Below, in pieces: positions 34,997 through 43,328 of a stretch of 64,000 nt of DNA. Source of the DNA: Negativicutes bacterium (GTDB lineage: Bacteria > Bacillota_C > Negativicutes > Sporomusales_B > JARLHX01); the NCBI GenBank assembly GCA_031292015.1, contig JARLHY010000202.1, forward strand, positions 104,839 to 168,838. The letters are read 5' to 3'. Each line of letters opens with the position of its first letter. Position 1 is the stretch's first letter. Position numbers and translations under genes: made by a program. The notes beneath the pieces were generated by a model, which was given only the letters and a program-made list of their open reading frames with translations, had not been told where the DNA came from and did no database searches.

Positions 34997-35003
34997 TGTC
35001 GAA
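34997..35003 (+). promoter_or_regulatory. 0A box close to the spo0A start
   Basis: Second exact TGTCGAA, 34 bases before the spo0A ATG, overlapping a GAAT that could serve as the -10 of a sigma-H promoter; AGGAAGG at 34976-34982 would be its -35, though the spacer is a little long. The arrangement suggests autoregulation by Spo0A. Confidence 0.55.
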
Positions 35004-35037
35004 TGGTATTTTCATAAAATAGCAGGGAGGATGTTCA

Positions 35038-35808
35038 ATGCTCAGAGAAATGATTAAAGTGGCAATTGCCGACGACAATCGCGATTTCGCCGATATTATG
35101 CAGGAATGTCTCACGCAGCAGACCGACATCAACCTCGTAGGCGTAGCCTACAACGGCGAAGAGATCTTATCCATCATTGAGGAAAAGAAGCCTGACATCA
35201 TTGTTTTGGACATTATCATGCCGCACTTGGACGGGATCGGAGTACTGGAACGCATCAACGCGATGGGAGGGAAGCGCCCCAAAGTAATCATGCTGACTGC
35301 TCTCGGACACGAGAATATTACCCAGCGGGTTGTAGAACTGGGAGCTGATTACTATATTCTGAAACCCTTCAACATGGACGTGCTGATCAGCCGGATCCGT
35401 CAGCTGTCCAGTTCCGTCTCGACCCAGCGCCCGGCGGCGGTACAGGCTATCAAGGCCAGACCCCTGGACGTCGAAGTCACCAACATTATCCGGGAGATCG
35501 GCATCCCGGCTCATATCAAAGGTTATCAGTACCTGCGGGACGCAATTATGGCTATCATCAACGAAGTCGAACTGCTGGGCGCAGTAACCAAAGTGCTGTA
35601 TCCGATGATCGCCGACAAATACTCCACCACCCCCAGCCGGGTGGAGCGGGCCATCCGTCATGCCATCGAAGTCGCCTGGAGCCGCGGAAATATCGACATG
35701 ATCAACCGGCTGTTCGGTTACACCGTCAAGCTGGAAAAAGGCAAACCCACCAATTCGGAATTTATGGCGATGATCGCCGATAAACTGCGGATGGAAATGC
35801 GCGCCTGA
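35038..35808 (+). CDS. spo0A: sporulation transcription factor Spo0A
   Basis: Spo0A is the master response regulator of sporulation entry. The 256-residue protein has an N-terminal receiver with acidic pocket A-D-D-N and phospho-acceptor Asp58 in V-L-D-I-I-M-P, conserved T-A-L-G and K-P-F, then the Spo0A-specific DNA-binding domain with [26 protein letters not shown] sits 7 bases upstream of the ATG. It has its own 488-base upstream intergenic region with 0A boxes. Confidence 0.98.
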   Translation: MLREMIKVAIADDNRDFADIMQECLTQQTDINLVGVAYNGEEILSIIEEKKPDIIVLDIIMPHLDGIGVLERINAMGGKRPKVIMLTALGHENITQRVVELGADYYILKPFNMDVLISRIRQLSSSVSTQRPAAVQAIKARPLDVEVTNIIREIGIPAHIKGYQYLRDAIMAIINEVELLGAVTKVLYPMIADKYSTTPSRVERAIRHAIEVAWSRGNIDMINRLFGYTVKLEKGKPTNSEFMAMIADKLRMEMRA

Positions 35809-35815
35809 TGAAGAC

Positions 35816-35850
35816 AAGCCCCGGCCTCCCGACAAGGAGCCGGGGCTTTT
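35816..35850 (+). terminator. intrinsic terminator of spo0A
   Basis: AAGCCCCGGC 35816-35825 pairs with GCCGGGGCTT 35839-35848, extended inside by TCC/GGA, and is followed by T residues. Confidence 0.85.
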
Positions 35851-35927
35851 GCATTTCTTCCCGGCAGGGAGGATTTTGTCGCTGCGGACGGAATAGTTAA
35901 ATCGATAAACCGATAAGGAGTATGAAA

Positions 35928-36614
35928 ATGCAGAATAATGAAGATTTATTGACAGAAGCGCGGATCAAGATATTTCTCGGCGAATTTGGCAGCGGTAAGA
36001 CGGAACTGGCAGTTAATTACGCCCTGCGCCTGAAAAAACAGGGCTATAATACCGCCATCATCGACATTGATTTGTTGAAGCCTTATTTCCGCACCCGGGA
36101 AAATCGTGCGTTACTGGAAGACCAGGGTGTTGAGGTGGTGGCGCCGGAACAAAAGTTTTCCCAGGCAGCGCTGCCGGTTCTGCCGAACGATGTAACCAGG
36201 CTGCTGTACCAGCAGGACTGTCAACTGGTGATGGATGTTGGCGGAGGCGAGTCATCTATTGCATTAGGCCAGTTCCACCAACGGTTTGCCGAAAATCCCT
36301 ACATTGCTCTGCTGGTGGTCAACACCTGCCGTCCCTTCACCGCTAACGCGGTCGACATCGTCGACGCTTTCCACCGGATAGAACAGTCTTCCCGCCTCAA
36401 AATCACCGGCCTTGTAAGCAACACTAATATCGCCGGCGAAACCACCGCCGCACACGTGCTGGAAGGCCTGGCCGTCGTTGAGGAAGCTGCCGCTGCTCTC
36501 AGCCTGCCGATCCGCTGGGTGGTCGTGCCTGAATGGCTTTCCGCCGAAGTGGAGGTACCCTATCCGGTCTTTGTTCTGCGGCCCTATACCATGTATCCGT
36601 GGATGGGTGAATAA
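35928..36614 (+). CDS. P-loop nucleotide-binding protein, function unknown
   Basis: The 228-residue soluble protein has a Walker A-like G-E-F-G-S-G-K-T-E (about 18-26), followed by A-I-I-D-I-D-L-L-K-P-Y-F-R-T-R-E and D-V-G-G-G-E, reminiscent of MinD/ParA-type or cobyrinic acid-related ATPases. No pathway can be assigned. ATG 35928 is 7 bases from AAGGAG 35915-35920; ATG 35922 is too close. It stands alone between spo0A and nudF. Confidence 0.7.
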   Translation: MQNNEDLLTEARIKIFLGEFGSGKTELAVNYALRLKKQGYNTAIIDIDLLKPYFRTRENRALLEDQGVEVVAPEQKFSQAALPVLPNDVTRLLYQQDCQLVMDVGGGESSIALGQFHQRFAENPYIALLVVNTCRPFTANAVDIVDAFHRIEQSSRLKITGLVSNTNIAGETTAAHVLEGLAVVEEAAAALSLPIRWVVVPEWLSAEVEVPYPVFVLRPYTMYPWMGE

Positions 36615-36616
36615 AT

Positions 36617-36745
36617 TCATTGGACATTCCGGCGGAGAAAACCGGCCAGACTGAGCCCGCCTGAGGCCAGCCTGGCCAGAACGAAGCGGAGCTCGCCGAT
36701 TTTTCCGCTGAAATAAAAGCCTTTATTCAAGATGATAATATGCAT
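36617..36745 (-). CDS. small hypothetical protein (42 aa)
   Basis: On the minus strand ATG 36745 is preceded by AAGGAGGG at 7-base spacing, an excellent ribosome site. The 42-residue product starts M-H-I-I-I-L-N-K-G-F-Y-F and ends with a basic R-R-N-V-Q; it is amphipathic rather than clearly transmembrane. It fills the gap between the P-loop gene and nudF and is divergent from nudF. Real expression is inferred from the ribosome site only. Confidence 0.5.
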   Translation of the reverse strand: MHIIILNKGFYFSGKIGELRFVLARLASGGLSLAGFLRRNVQ

Positions 36746-36810
36746 GAGTTGTCCCTCCTTTGAGGGTAATATATGAAAATCGATGGAAAAATATTCCGGG
36801 AGGCCTTAGC

Positions 36811-37338
36811 ATGGGAATACTCACAGAAACGAAAGTCGAATCGCAGAAGATTTTTTCGGGTAAGATACTGAATGTCCGGCTGGACAGAGTGCTGTTGCCC
36901 AACGGCCAGGAAAGCACCAGGGAAGTGGTCGATCATCCGGGGGCCGTGGCGGTGGTGCCGGTCACCGATGATGGTCGGGTCATTCTTGTAAAGCAGTATC
37001 GCTATCCCGTGGAGGAAATACTGCTGGAGATACCTGCAGGCAAACTGGACCCGGGCGAAGATCCCGACGACTGTGCCAAACGCGAACTGGAGGAAGAAAC
37101 AGGCTATGTCGCCGGTCGCCTGGAAAAACTGACAAGTATTTACACCGCTCCCGGTTTTACCAATGAGATTATCCATCTGTATATCGCCAGGGACCTGGTC
37201 GAGGCCGTCCAAAAACTCGATGGCGACGAATTTATCGATATTGAGTTATTCTCAGCCGCCCAACTGAAAGAAATGGTTGCCAATCGAACCCTCAAAGACG
37301 CCAAAACCCTGACCGGACTCTTCCTGGCAGGGTACTGA
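36811..37338 (+). CDS. NUDIX hydrolase (ADP-ribose pyrophosphatase, NudF type)
   Basis: The enzyme hydrolyses ADP-ribose to AMP and ribose 5-phosphate. The 175-residue protein has the Nudix box G-E-D-P-D-D-C-A-K-R-E-L-E-E-E-T-G-Y with preceding P-A-G-K-L-D-P, and V-L-L-P-N-G near 30. ATG 36811 follows GGGAGGCC. The B. subtilis nudF-spoIIM-xerD neighbourhood is preserved here with endoQ inserted. Confidence 0.9.
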   Translation: MGILTETKVESQKIFSGKILNVRLDRVLLPNGQESTREVVDHPGAVAVVPVTDDGRVILVKQYRYPVEEILLEIPAGKLDPGEDPDDCAKRELEEETGYVAGRLEKLTSIYTAPGFTNEIIHLYIARDLVEAVQKLDGDEFIDIELFSAAQLKEMVANRTLKDAKTLTGLFLAGY

Positions 37339-37339
37339 C

Positions 37340-38527
37340 ATGCACAGATACTTCGCCGATCTCCATGTCCATGTCGGAATCAGCGAGAGCGGCAAATGGA
37401 TCAAGATACCGACCTCCAACCGACTGACGGTCCGCAACATTCTCGTGGAAGCCCACCGTCGGAAGGGAATGCAGATCATCGGCATTGTCGACGCCCTGTC
37501 GCCGCTGGTCCGGGAAGACCTGACCCGGCTGGTGGCCGAGGGTCTGCTGGAACTGGATAGTCAGGGCGGCTACCGCTACGCAGGTCAGCTTACTTTACTG
37601 CTGGGAGCCGAGATAGAAACCAGCGAACCTGGCGGCGGGACATCCCACACCTTGATTTTTTTGCCGGATTTGGCGCTGATGGAACAGTTTGCGGCCACCA
37701 TGGCCCGTCATATCCGCAACATCAACCTCAGTTCACAAAATGCCCATATGCCTCTGGCCGCCCTTGTGAATATCGCCGCTCCATACGGGGCAGCGATCAT
37801 TCCGGCCCATGTATTTACCCCGCACAAAAGCCTGTATGGCGCTTGCGCCAAACGGATGTCCCATCTCCTGAGCGACAGGGAGATGGCCCTGTTGGCTGCC
37901 GTGGAACTGGGTCTCAGCGCCGATACTCATCTCGCCGACCGAATCGGCGAACTGGCCGATTTCACGTTTCTGTCCAACTCCGACGCCCATTCGCTGGACA
38001 AGATCGCCAGGGAGTACAACGTGTTGACGCTGGCGGCACCGACTTTTCGGGAATATTGTCTGGCCCTCGCCCGCAAAGAGGGCAGGTCGGTCTCCGCCAA
38101 TTACGGTCTGGACCCGCGGTTGGGCAAGTATCACCGTACCTTCTGCCAGGCCTGCGATTACATTGATCCTGCCGGGACGAATTTCAGCGATCTTTGTCCC
38201 CGCTGCGGCAGCAGCAAAATTGTCAGCGGCGTTTTTGACCGGATCGAAGGTATTGCCGACAGTCTCCACCCGCTTCATCCCGGCCATCGTCCCATGTACC
38301 AGCATCAGATTCCCCTCAGTTTTATCCCTGGTGTTGGCCGGAAAGTGCTGGACAAGCTGATAGCCGCATTCGGCAGCGAAATGGCGGTAATCCACAGCGC
38401 GGCTGAGGAAGAGCTCCGGGACCTGGTCGGTGCCGGAGCGGCTTCGGGCATCATCAAAGCCCGCAGCGGAGCGGCGGTCATCACCGCCGGCGGTGGCGGC
38501 ACGTATGGGAGGTTGGCAAAAAACTAG
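37340..38527 (+). CDS. endonuclease Q family protein (PHP-domain DNA repair nuclease)
   Basis: Endonuclease Q incises DNA 5' to deaminated bases. The 395-residue protein has an N-terminal PHP domain beginning F-A-D-L-H-V-H (metal ligands), a mid-domain S-N-S-D-A-H, a zinc finger C-Q-A-C ... C-P-R-C (about 272-293) and a C-terminal helix-hairpin-helix I-P-G-V-G-R-K-V-L-D. This is the full EndoQ domain order, best known from Thermococcales and a limited set of bacteria. It follows nudF by one base. Confidence 0.88.
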   Translation: MHRYFADLHVHVGISESGKWIKIPTSNRLTVRNILVEAHRRKGMQIIGIVDALSPLVREDLTRLVAEGLLELDSQGGYRYAGQLTLLLGAEIETSEPGGGTSHTLIFLPDLALMEQFAATMARHIRNINLSSQNAHMPLAALVNIAAPYGAAIIPAHVFTPHKSLYGACAKRMSHLLSDREMALLAAVELGLSADTHLADRIGELADFTFLSNSDAHSLDKIAREYNVLTLAAPTFREYCLALARKEGRSVSANYGLDPRLGKYHRTFCQACDYIDPAGTNFSDLCPRCGSSKIVSGVFDRIEGIADSLHPLHPGHRPMYQHQIPLSFIPGVGRKVLDKLIAAFGSEMAVIHSAAEEELRDLVGAGAASGIIKARSGAAVITAGGGGTYGRLAKN

Positions 38528-38559
38528 TGGACAATATGGTCTAAACCTTCAGCGCCCGG

Positions 38560-38567
38560 CATACAGT
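38560..38567 (+). promoter_or_regulatory. candidate sigma-E -10 box before spoIIM
   Basis: CATACAGT matches the sigma-E -10 consensus CATACAnT exactly. The -35 side is not convincing at 14-15 bp. B. subtilis spoIIM is sigma-E dependent, which supports the call. Confidence 0.4.
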
Positions 38568-38596
38568 TTAGCAGGCATCGTCAGGGAGGAACATGC

Positions 38597-39238
38597 ATGC
38601 TGGGATACTTCCGTCAAAACCTAAACGAATATCTGAAAGCCAATGTAGTAGCCTATTTTTTTCTGATTCTCATCTTCCTGATAGGCGTCGTTGTCGGGGC
38701 GCTGGCGGTGAAAACCCTGCCGGAAGAGCAGAAGGTCGAACTCATCGGTTATCTGAAAATCTTCTTTCAGGGACTGGTTCATGGTCCCGGGTCCGGCGAC
38801 ACTCCGGAGTTGTTCGGCACCGTTCTGCTTAACAACGTCAAAACGGTAGCCTTGATGTGGCTGCTCGGCTTCACCGTGGTGGGAATTCCCTTTGTCCTGT
38901 TTATCATCTTCACCAGGGGCTTTGTAATCGGCTTCACGGTGGGCTTCCTTGTCAACGAATATGTCCTGAAAGGCCTTGTGTTTGCCCTGGCGTCCGTCTT
39001 GCCCCACAACTTTCTCGCCGTGCCGGCCCTGCTCGTTACCGGCGTGTCGGCGACCTCCTTTTCGCTGATGCTGGTTCGGCGCCGTCTGCGGGCCAAAGCC
39101 AATCTGTTCTACGAATCCATCGGTTACTCGCTGCTATGCCTGTTGATGCTGATTCTTATTGTCATTGCTTCCCTGGTGGAAGTATATATTTCGCCTGTTT
39201 TCATGAAACTTGTAGTGGGTCTTTTCTTACGGCAATAA
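38597..39238 (+). CDS. spoIIM: stage II sporulation protein M
   Basis: SpoIIM acts with SpoIID and SpoIIP in septal peptidoglycan thinning during engulfment. The 213-residue protein has five or so membrane helices, with F-T-R-G-F-V-I-G-F-T-V-G-F and L-P-H-N-F-L-A-V-P-A as typical blocks. GGGAGG is 7 bases upstream of ATG 38597. A terminator follows directly. Confidence 0.95.
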   Translation: MLGYFRQNLNEYLKANVVAYFFLILIFLIGVVVGALAVKTLPEEQKVELIGYLKIFFQGLVHGPGSGDTPELFGTVLLNNVKTVALMWLLGFTVVGIPFVLFIIFTRGFVIGFTVGFLVNEYVLKGLVFALASVLPHNFLAVPALLVTGVSATSFSLMLVRRRLRAKANLFYESIGYSLLCLLMLILIVIASLVEVYISPVFMKLVVGLFLRQ

Positions 39239-39269
39239 AAAAAGTCCGGCAGTCCGGGCTTTTTTTATT
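39234..39269. terminator. terminator after spoIIM
   Basis: A stem with CCGG/CCGG core flanked by A-run and T-run (39234-39245 against 39258-39269) ends spoIIM. Symmetric A and T tracts would allow use in both directions. Confidence 0.8.
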
Positions 39270-39391
39270 GCCGCATTGCCGGAACAAATAGGGTAGGCGC
39301 TATACTATGTGAATCAACAGTGGCATGAATATTCTTGGCCATGGGCGCATAAGTATGATATTAAGTTAAGCCCTTGGAAAGGAGTGAAAGT

Positions 39392-39595
39392 ATGATCCTC
39401 TCTCTTTCGCGCCGCAGCCTGGCCAAACGCGGTAAATTATGTCTGTTGTTTCTGCTTGTTATTGCTTTGCTATTTTATCTGTTGCCCAAGCTGTTCGCTC
39501 TCTACTGGGAAGAAAATACCTGGCCCAAAATCCGCGATAATAGCGTTCCGGACAAACCTTTGAAGGTAATTTCGAGTTGGATGTCTAATACATAA
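39392..39595 (+). CDS. small single-pass membrane protein (YqzK-like by position)
   Basis: The 67-residue product has a basic start (S-R-R-S-L-A-K-R-G-K), one membrane helix (about 18-37) and a polar extracytoplasmic tail ending M-S-N-T. AAAGGAGTG precedes ATG 39392. It occupies the slot of B. subtilis yqzK (DUF4227) between spoIIM and xerD, but sequence similarity is not obvious to me. Confidence 0.65.
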   Translation: MILSLSRRSLAKRGKLCLLFLLVIALLFYLLPKLFALYWEENTWPKIRDNSVPDKPLKVISSWMSNT

Positions 39596-39739
39596 AGTTA
39601 GTTTACGAAAAATATTGCAATAAATTGTAGTTTTCCGGCAGGAAAAGAAAGGAAAATCCCTGCCGATGTTGAATAACATGAGTTACGACAATTATCGAAA
39701 TCCTTTTTGAGAATTTTTGCAGGGAAAAAGGGTGGTAAA

Positions 39740-40627
39740 ATGGAAGGTTACGTCAACGAGTTTATTAACTACTTGGCGGTCGAGCGGGGACTGGCTCAAA
39801 ATACGCTGGAATCCTATGGAAGAGATCTGCGTCAGTTTCAGACATATCTGAGCAGCGGACACATGGACTTTCTCAAGGACTCCAACCGCAACACCATCCT
39901 TGGTTATCTCAACAATCTCCAGACCAAGGGCCGGGCCGTTTCTACCATCTCGCGCAATCTTGCTGCCATCAAATCTTTTTACCAGTACCTTGTCAGAGAA
40001 AGGTATCTGGAGAAAGACCCTGCCGCTCATCTTGAATCCCCCAAACTGGAGAAAAAGCTGCCGAAGATCCTGACTATCGGCGAAGTGGAAGAACTCCTCA
40101 AACAACCCAACTCATTCCTGCCCACCGGCCTCAGGGACAAGGCCATGCTGGAATTATTGTACGCCACCGGGATTCGGGTCTCGGAACTGATCTCGCTGAA
40201 CATCTCTGATATCAACCTTGACATGGGTTATATCAAATGCTACGGCAAAGGCGCCAAGGAACGGATCGTGCCCTTGGGCTCCATCGCCGCCAAATGCGTT
40301 CAGGAATACATCGCCAAAGGGCGTTCGAAGCTTGTCCGTACATATGAGGAACCGGCTCTGTTCGTAAATCATCATGGCAACCGCCTGACCAGGCAGGGCT
40401 TTTGGAAGATTATCAAGAAATATGCCCAGGAGGCAAGCATTAACAAGGAAATCACACCCCATACCCTGAGGCATTCTTTTGCCACGCATCTTCTGGAAAA
40501 TGGGGCTGATCTCCGTTCGGTGCAGGAAATGCTCGGCCATGCCGATATTTCCACCACCCAGATCTACACCCACGTAACCAAGAACCGCTTGAAAGAAGTG
40601 TATGATAAAGCTCATCCCCGTGCATGA
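39740..40627 (+). CDS. xerD: site-specific tyrosine recombinase XerD
   Basis: XerD resolves chromosome dimers at dif with XerC. The 295-residue protein has the N-terminal SAM-like DNA-binding domain (N-T-L-E-S-Y-G-R-D-L) and the catalytic set Arg146, Lys170, His241, Arg244, His267 and Tyr276, with H-T-L-R-H-S-F-A-T-H and M-L-G-H-A-D-I-S-T-T-Q-I-Y. ATG 39740 fits the usual N-terminus. It lies between the small membrane protein and deoB, as in Bacillus, so it is the housekeeping enzyme rather than an integrase. Confidence 0.95.
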   Translation: MEGYVNEFINYLAVERGLAQNTLESYGRDLRQFQTYLSSGHMDFLKDSNRNTILGYLNNLQTKGRAVSTISRNLAAIKSFYQYLVRERYLEKDPAAHLESPKLEKKLPKILTIGEVEELLKQPNSFLPTGLRDKAMLELLYATGIRVSELISLNISDINLDMGYIKCYGKGAKERIVPLGSIAAKCVQEYIAKGRSKLVRTYEEPALFVNHHGNRLTRQGFWKIIKKYAQEASINKEITPHTLRHSFATHLLENGADLRSVQEMLGHADISTTQIYTHVTKNRLKEVYDKAHPRA

Positions 40628-40662
40628 TATTAATATTGAGTTAGGCTGAAGGAGACGGGACG

Positions 40663-41838
40663 TTGTTTGCGCGAATCGTGGTTGTTGTAATGGACAGTGT
40701 CGGCATCGGCGCATTGCCAGATGCCGCAGAATATGGCGACTTCGGGTCCGATACCCTGGGGAATATTGCTCGCTCGCAAGGCGGGCTTTTTTTGCCCACA
40801 CTGACCAAAATGGGGCTAGGCAGTATTGCGCCGATCCAGGGAGTTCCGCCCGCCGGGCAGTCTGCCGCATGGTTCGGTAAAATGGCCGAAATTTCCGTCG
40901 GCAAGGACACTGTCACCGGGCACTGGGAGATGACCGGCTGTCCGCTTTTTCACGCCTTGCCGCTATATCCCGGCGGCTTTCCGGCAGATTTGACGGACAA
41001 GCTGATGGCGGTCATCGGTCGGCCGATCCTTGGCAATAAAGCCGCCTCCGGCACCGCGATCATCGAGGAACTGGGCGCTGAGCATGTCAAAACCGGCGAT
41101 CCCATCGTCTATACCTCAGCTGACAGTGTGCTGCAGATCGCTGCCCATGAAGAGGTCATCCCCCTGCCGCAGCTCTACGACATAGGCCGGCGGGTCAGAG
41201 AAGAAGTCTGCATCGCCCCCCACGCCGTGGGCCGGGTGATTGTCCGCCCCTTCCTGGGCAAGCCCGGCAGCTTTTTTCGCACCCCGAACCGCCATGACTA
41301 CGCCCTGCCGCCCCCGGGAACCACGGTACTGGACCTTCTGAAAGACTCCGGCCGGGCCGTGACCGGCATTGGCAAAATAGGCGATATCTTCGCCGGCCGG
41401 GGCATCACGACCTCGAACCCGACCAAGTCCAACGACCATGGCATGCAGACCCTGCTGCGGACAGTCGGTGAAAACAGCGAAGCGGGTCTGATTTTCGCAA
41501 ACCTTGTGGAATTCGACAGCGTCTACGGGCACCGCAACGACGTAACCGGCTACGCCCGGGCACTGGAAAGACTGGACGGGCAGTTGGCGCTGCTGCTGCC
41601 GCTTCTGGGGAAAACGGATCTGTTGATGATCACCGCCGATCATGGCTGTGATCCCACCCAGCCGGGAACAGACCACACCCGGGAATATGTTCCGCTTATC
41701 GTATATTCGGGCGGTCGGCCGGGCAACAGCCTTGGCGTCAGATCGACCTTCGCCGACATCGGCGCCACCGTGGCGGCGAACTTTGCCTTGCCGCCGCTGG
41801 GCCACGGCCGGAGCTTCCTGAATGAGATAACGAGGTGA
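40663..41838 (+). CDS. deoB: phosphopentomutase
   Basis: DeoB interconverts (deoxy)ribose 1- and 5-phosphate. The 391-residue alkaline phosphatase-fold protein has V-V-V-M-D-S-V-G-I-G-A-L-P-D near the start, D-T-V-T-G-H-W-E with the catalytic Thr, and the metal ligands in T-A-D-H-G-C-D-P-T and T-D-H-T-R-E. The start is TTG 40663 after GGAGACGGG. It pairs with the nucleoside phosphorylase next to it for nucleoside salvage. Confidence 0.96.
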   Translation: MFARIVVVVMDSVGIGALPDAAEYGDFGSDTLGNIARSQGGLFLPTLTKMGLGSIAPIQGVPPAGQSAAWFGKMAEISVGKDTVTGHWEMTGCPLFHALPLYPGGFPADLTDKLMAVIGRPILGNKAASGTAIIEELGAEHVKTGDPIVYTSADSVLQIAAHEEVIPLPQLYDIGRRVREEVCIAPHAVGRVIVRPFLGKPGSFFRTPNRHDYALPPPGTTVLDLLKDSGRAVTGIGKIGDIFAGRGITTSNPTKSNDHGMQTLLRTVGENSEAGLIFANLVEFDSVYGHRNDVTGYARALERLDGQLALLLPLLGKTDLLMITADHGCDPTQPGTDHTREYVPLIVYSGGRPGNSLGVRSTFADIGATVAANFALPPLGHGRSFLNEITR

Positions 41839-41846
41839 ATTGAAAG

Positions 41847-43184
41847 ATGCGAATTGTCGACATTATCCTGAAAAAACGCGCCGGACTGGCGCTCACCGAC
41901 AGCGAAATCACCACCCTCGTCCGTTCGTTCACCAGCGGCGAGACGCCTGACTACCAAATGGCGGCTTGGCTTATGGCCGTATATTTTCAAGGGATGACCG
42001 ACGCCGAAACCGCTGCTCTCACCATGGCCATGGCTCATTCCGGCGAAATGGTCGACCTCAGCTCAGTTCCCGGCGTGAAAGTAGACAAACATTCCACCGG
42101 CGGTGTTGCCGACACCACTACCCTGGTCTTGGCGCCACTGGTGGCGGCAGCCGGCGTGCCTGTGGCCAAAATGTCCGGCCGGGGCCTGGGGTTCACCGGC
42201 GGCACTATCGACAAGCTGGAGTCCATTCCCGGCTTTCGCACCGCCCTGACCCGCGACGAGTTTCTTGCCATCCTCCGCCGGACCGGAGTTGCTGTGACCG
42301 GCCAGAGCGCCGACATCGCCCCGGCTGACGGGAAAATGTACGCCCTCAGGGATGTCACCGGCACGGTGGAAAGTATTCCCCTGATCGCATCCTCCATCAT
42401 GAGCAAAAAAATCGCCGCCGGGGCCGACAAAATCGTCCTGGATGTAAAAACCGGCAGCGGCGCCTTTATGAAGACCGTCGACGACGCTGTCAAACTTGCC
42501 GAGGCCATGGTCAGAATCGGTGATCTGGTTGGCCGCCGCACGCTGGCGGTGATCTCCGGCATGAGCCAGCCTCTTGGCCGGGCGGTGGGCAACAGTCTGG
42601 AAGTGGAAGAGGCTGTCGACATTCTGGCCGGGACCGGCGGCGCGGAGGAACTGCGCCAGGTCTGCCTGACGCTGGGCAGCCATATGCTGGTGGCGGCCGG
42701 CGCTTCGCCAACCTTCGCCGCAGGCTTCGCCAAACTTGAAAGCCTTCTGGCAGGAAAACAGGCCCTGACTAAATTCGCTGACCTCATCACCGCCCAGGGT
42801 GGGGACCCTGCCTTCATCAACAACCGGACCCTCTTGCCCCAGGCCGCCGTCCGGCGTGACGCCGACAGCGACAAGGACGGCTATGTTCAGGAAATTGACG
42901 CCGCCCGCGTCGGCTACGCCGCCATGCTGCTGGGGGCCGGACGGGAATACAAGGATCAACAGATCGATCTGGCCGCAGGACTTTTGATGCGCTGCCGGAT
43001 CGGCGACCGCATCGCATCCGGACAGAGCCTTGCCACCCTGCAGACCAATAACCCGGGCCGCCTTGACGAAGCCGCCGCCGTCATCCGCGGGGCCATTATT
43101 CTCGGGCCGTCGCCGGCGGCTTTTCCGCCCCTGATCCTCGGTACTGTGGACAGCGGCGGAGTGCATCTTGGGACAGCCGGCTGA
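41847..43184 (+). CDS. pyrimidine-nucleoside phosphorylase
   Basis: This enzyme phosphorolyses uridine, thymidine and deoxyuridine. The 445-residue product has the signature S-G-R-G-L-G-F-T-G-G-T-I-D-K-L-E (about 111-126), D-K-H-S-T-G-G near 82 and A-S-S-I-M-S-K-K near 183. Homodimer-type length fits B. stearothermophilus PyNP. It follows deoB by 8 bases; products feed the mutase. Confidence 0.94.
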   Translation: MRIVDIILKKRAGLALTDSEITTLVRSFTSGETPDYQMAAWLMAVYFQGMTDAETAALTMAMAHSGEMVDLSSVPGVKVDKHSTGGVADTTTLVLAPLVAAAGVPVAKMSGRGLGFTGGTIDKLESIPGFRTALTRDEFLAILRRTGVAVTGQSADIAPADGKMYALRDVTGTVESIPLIASSIMSKKIAAGADKIVLDVKTGSGAFMKTVDDAVKLAEAMVRIGDLVGRRTLAVISGMSQPLGRAVGNSLEVEEAVDILAGTGGAEELRQVCLTLGSHMLVAAGASPTFAAGFAKLESLLAGKQALTKFADLITAQGGDPAFINNRTLLPQAAVRRDADSDKDGYVQEIDAARVGYAAMLLGAGREYKDQQIDLAAGLLMRCRIGDRIASGQSLATLQTNNPGRLDEAAAVIRGAIILGPSPAAFPPLILGTVDSGGVHLGTAG

Positions 43185-43197
43185 ACGAAAATAACAG

Positions 43198-43226
43198 ATC
43201 CGTCCCGCTTCGGGACGGATTTTTTT
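43198..43226 (+). terminator. intrinsic terminator of the deoB-pdp unit
   Basis: ATCCGTCCCG 43198-43207 and CGGGACGGAT 43211-43220 form a perfect 10-bp stem with a CTT loop, then T6. Confidence 0.9.
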
Positions 43227-43328
43227 ATGGCGTGCCGCTTTTAGCCGGAATGCCGCATGCTGCAATTTCCAGTGTAAGCCTCTTTTTTCTTGGACAACCT
43301 AAAAAAAACTGGGAAGGGGTGTTTCTTG

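Noticed and set aside
39740..40627. Possible mobile-element integrase
   Set aside because: The gene order (spoIIM, xerD, deoB) is the chromosomal XerD context; no att site or neighbouring phage gene.
42063..43265. 400-codon open frame opposite the pyrimidine-nucleoside phosphorylase gene
   Set aside because: Shadow of the phosphorylase gene; no recognisable domain.
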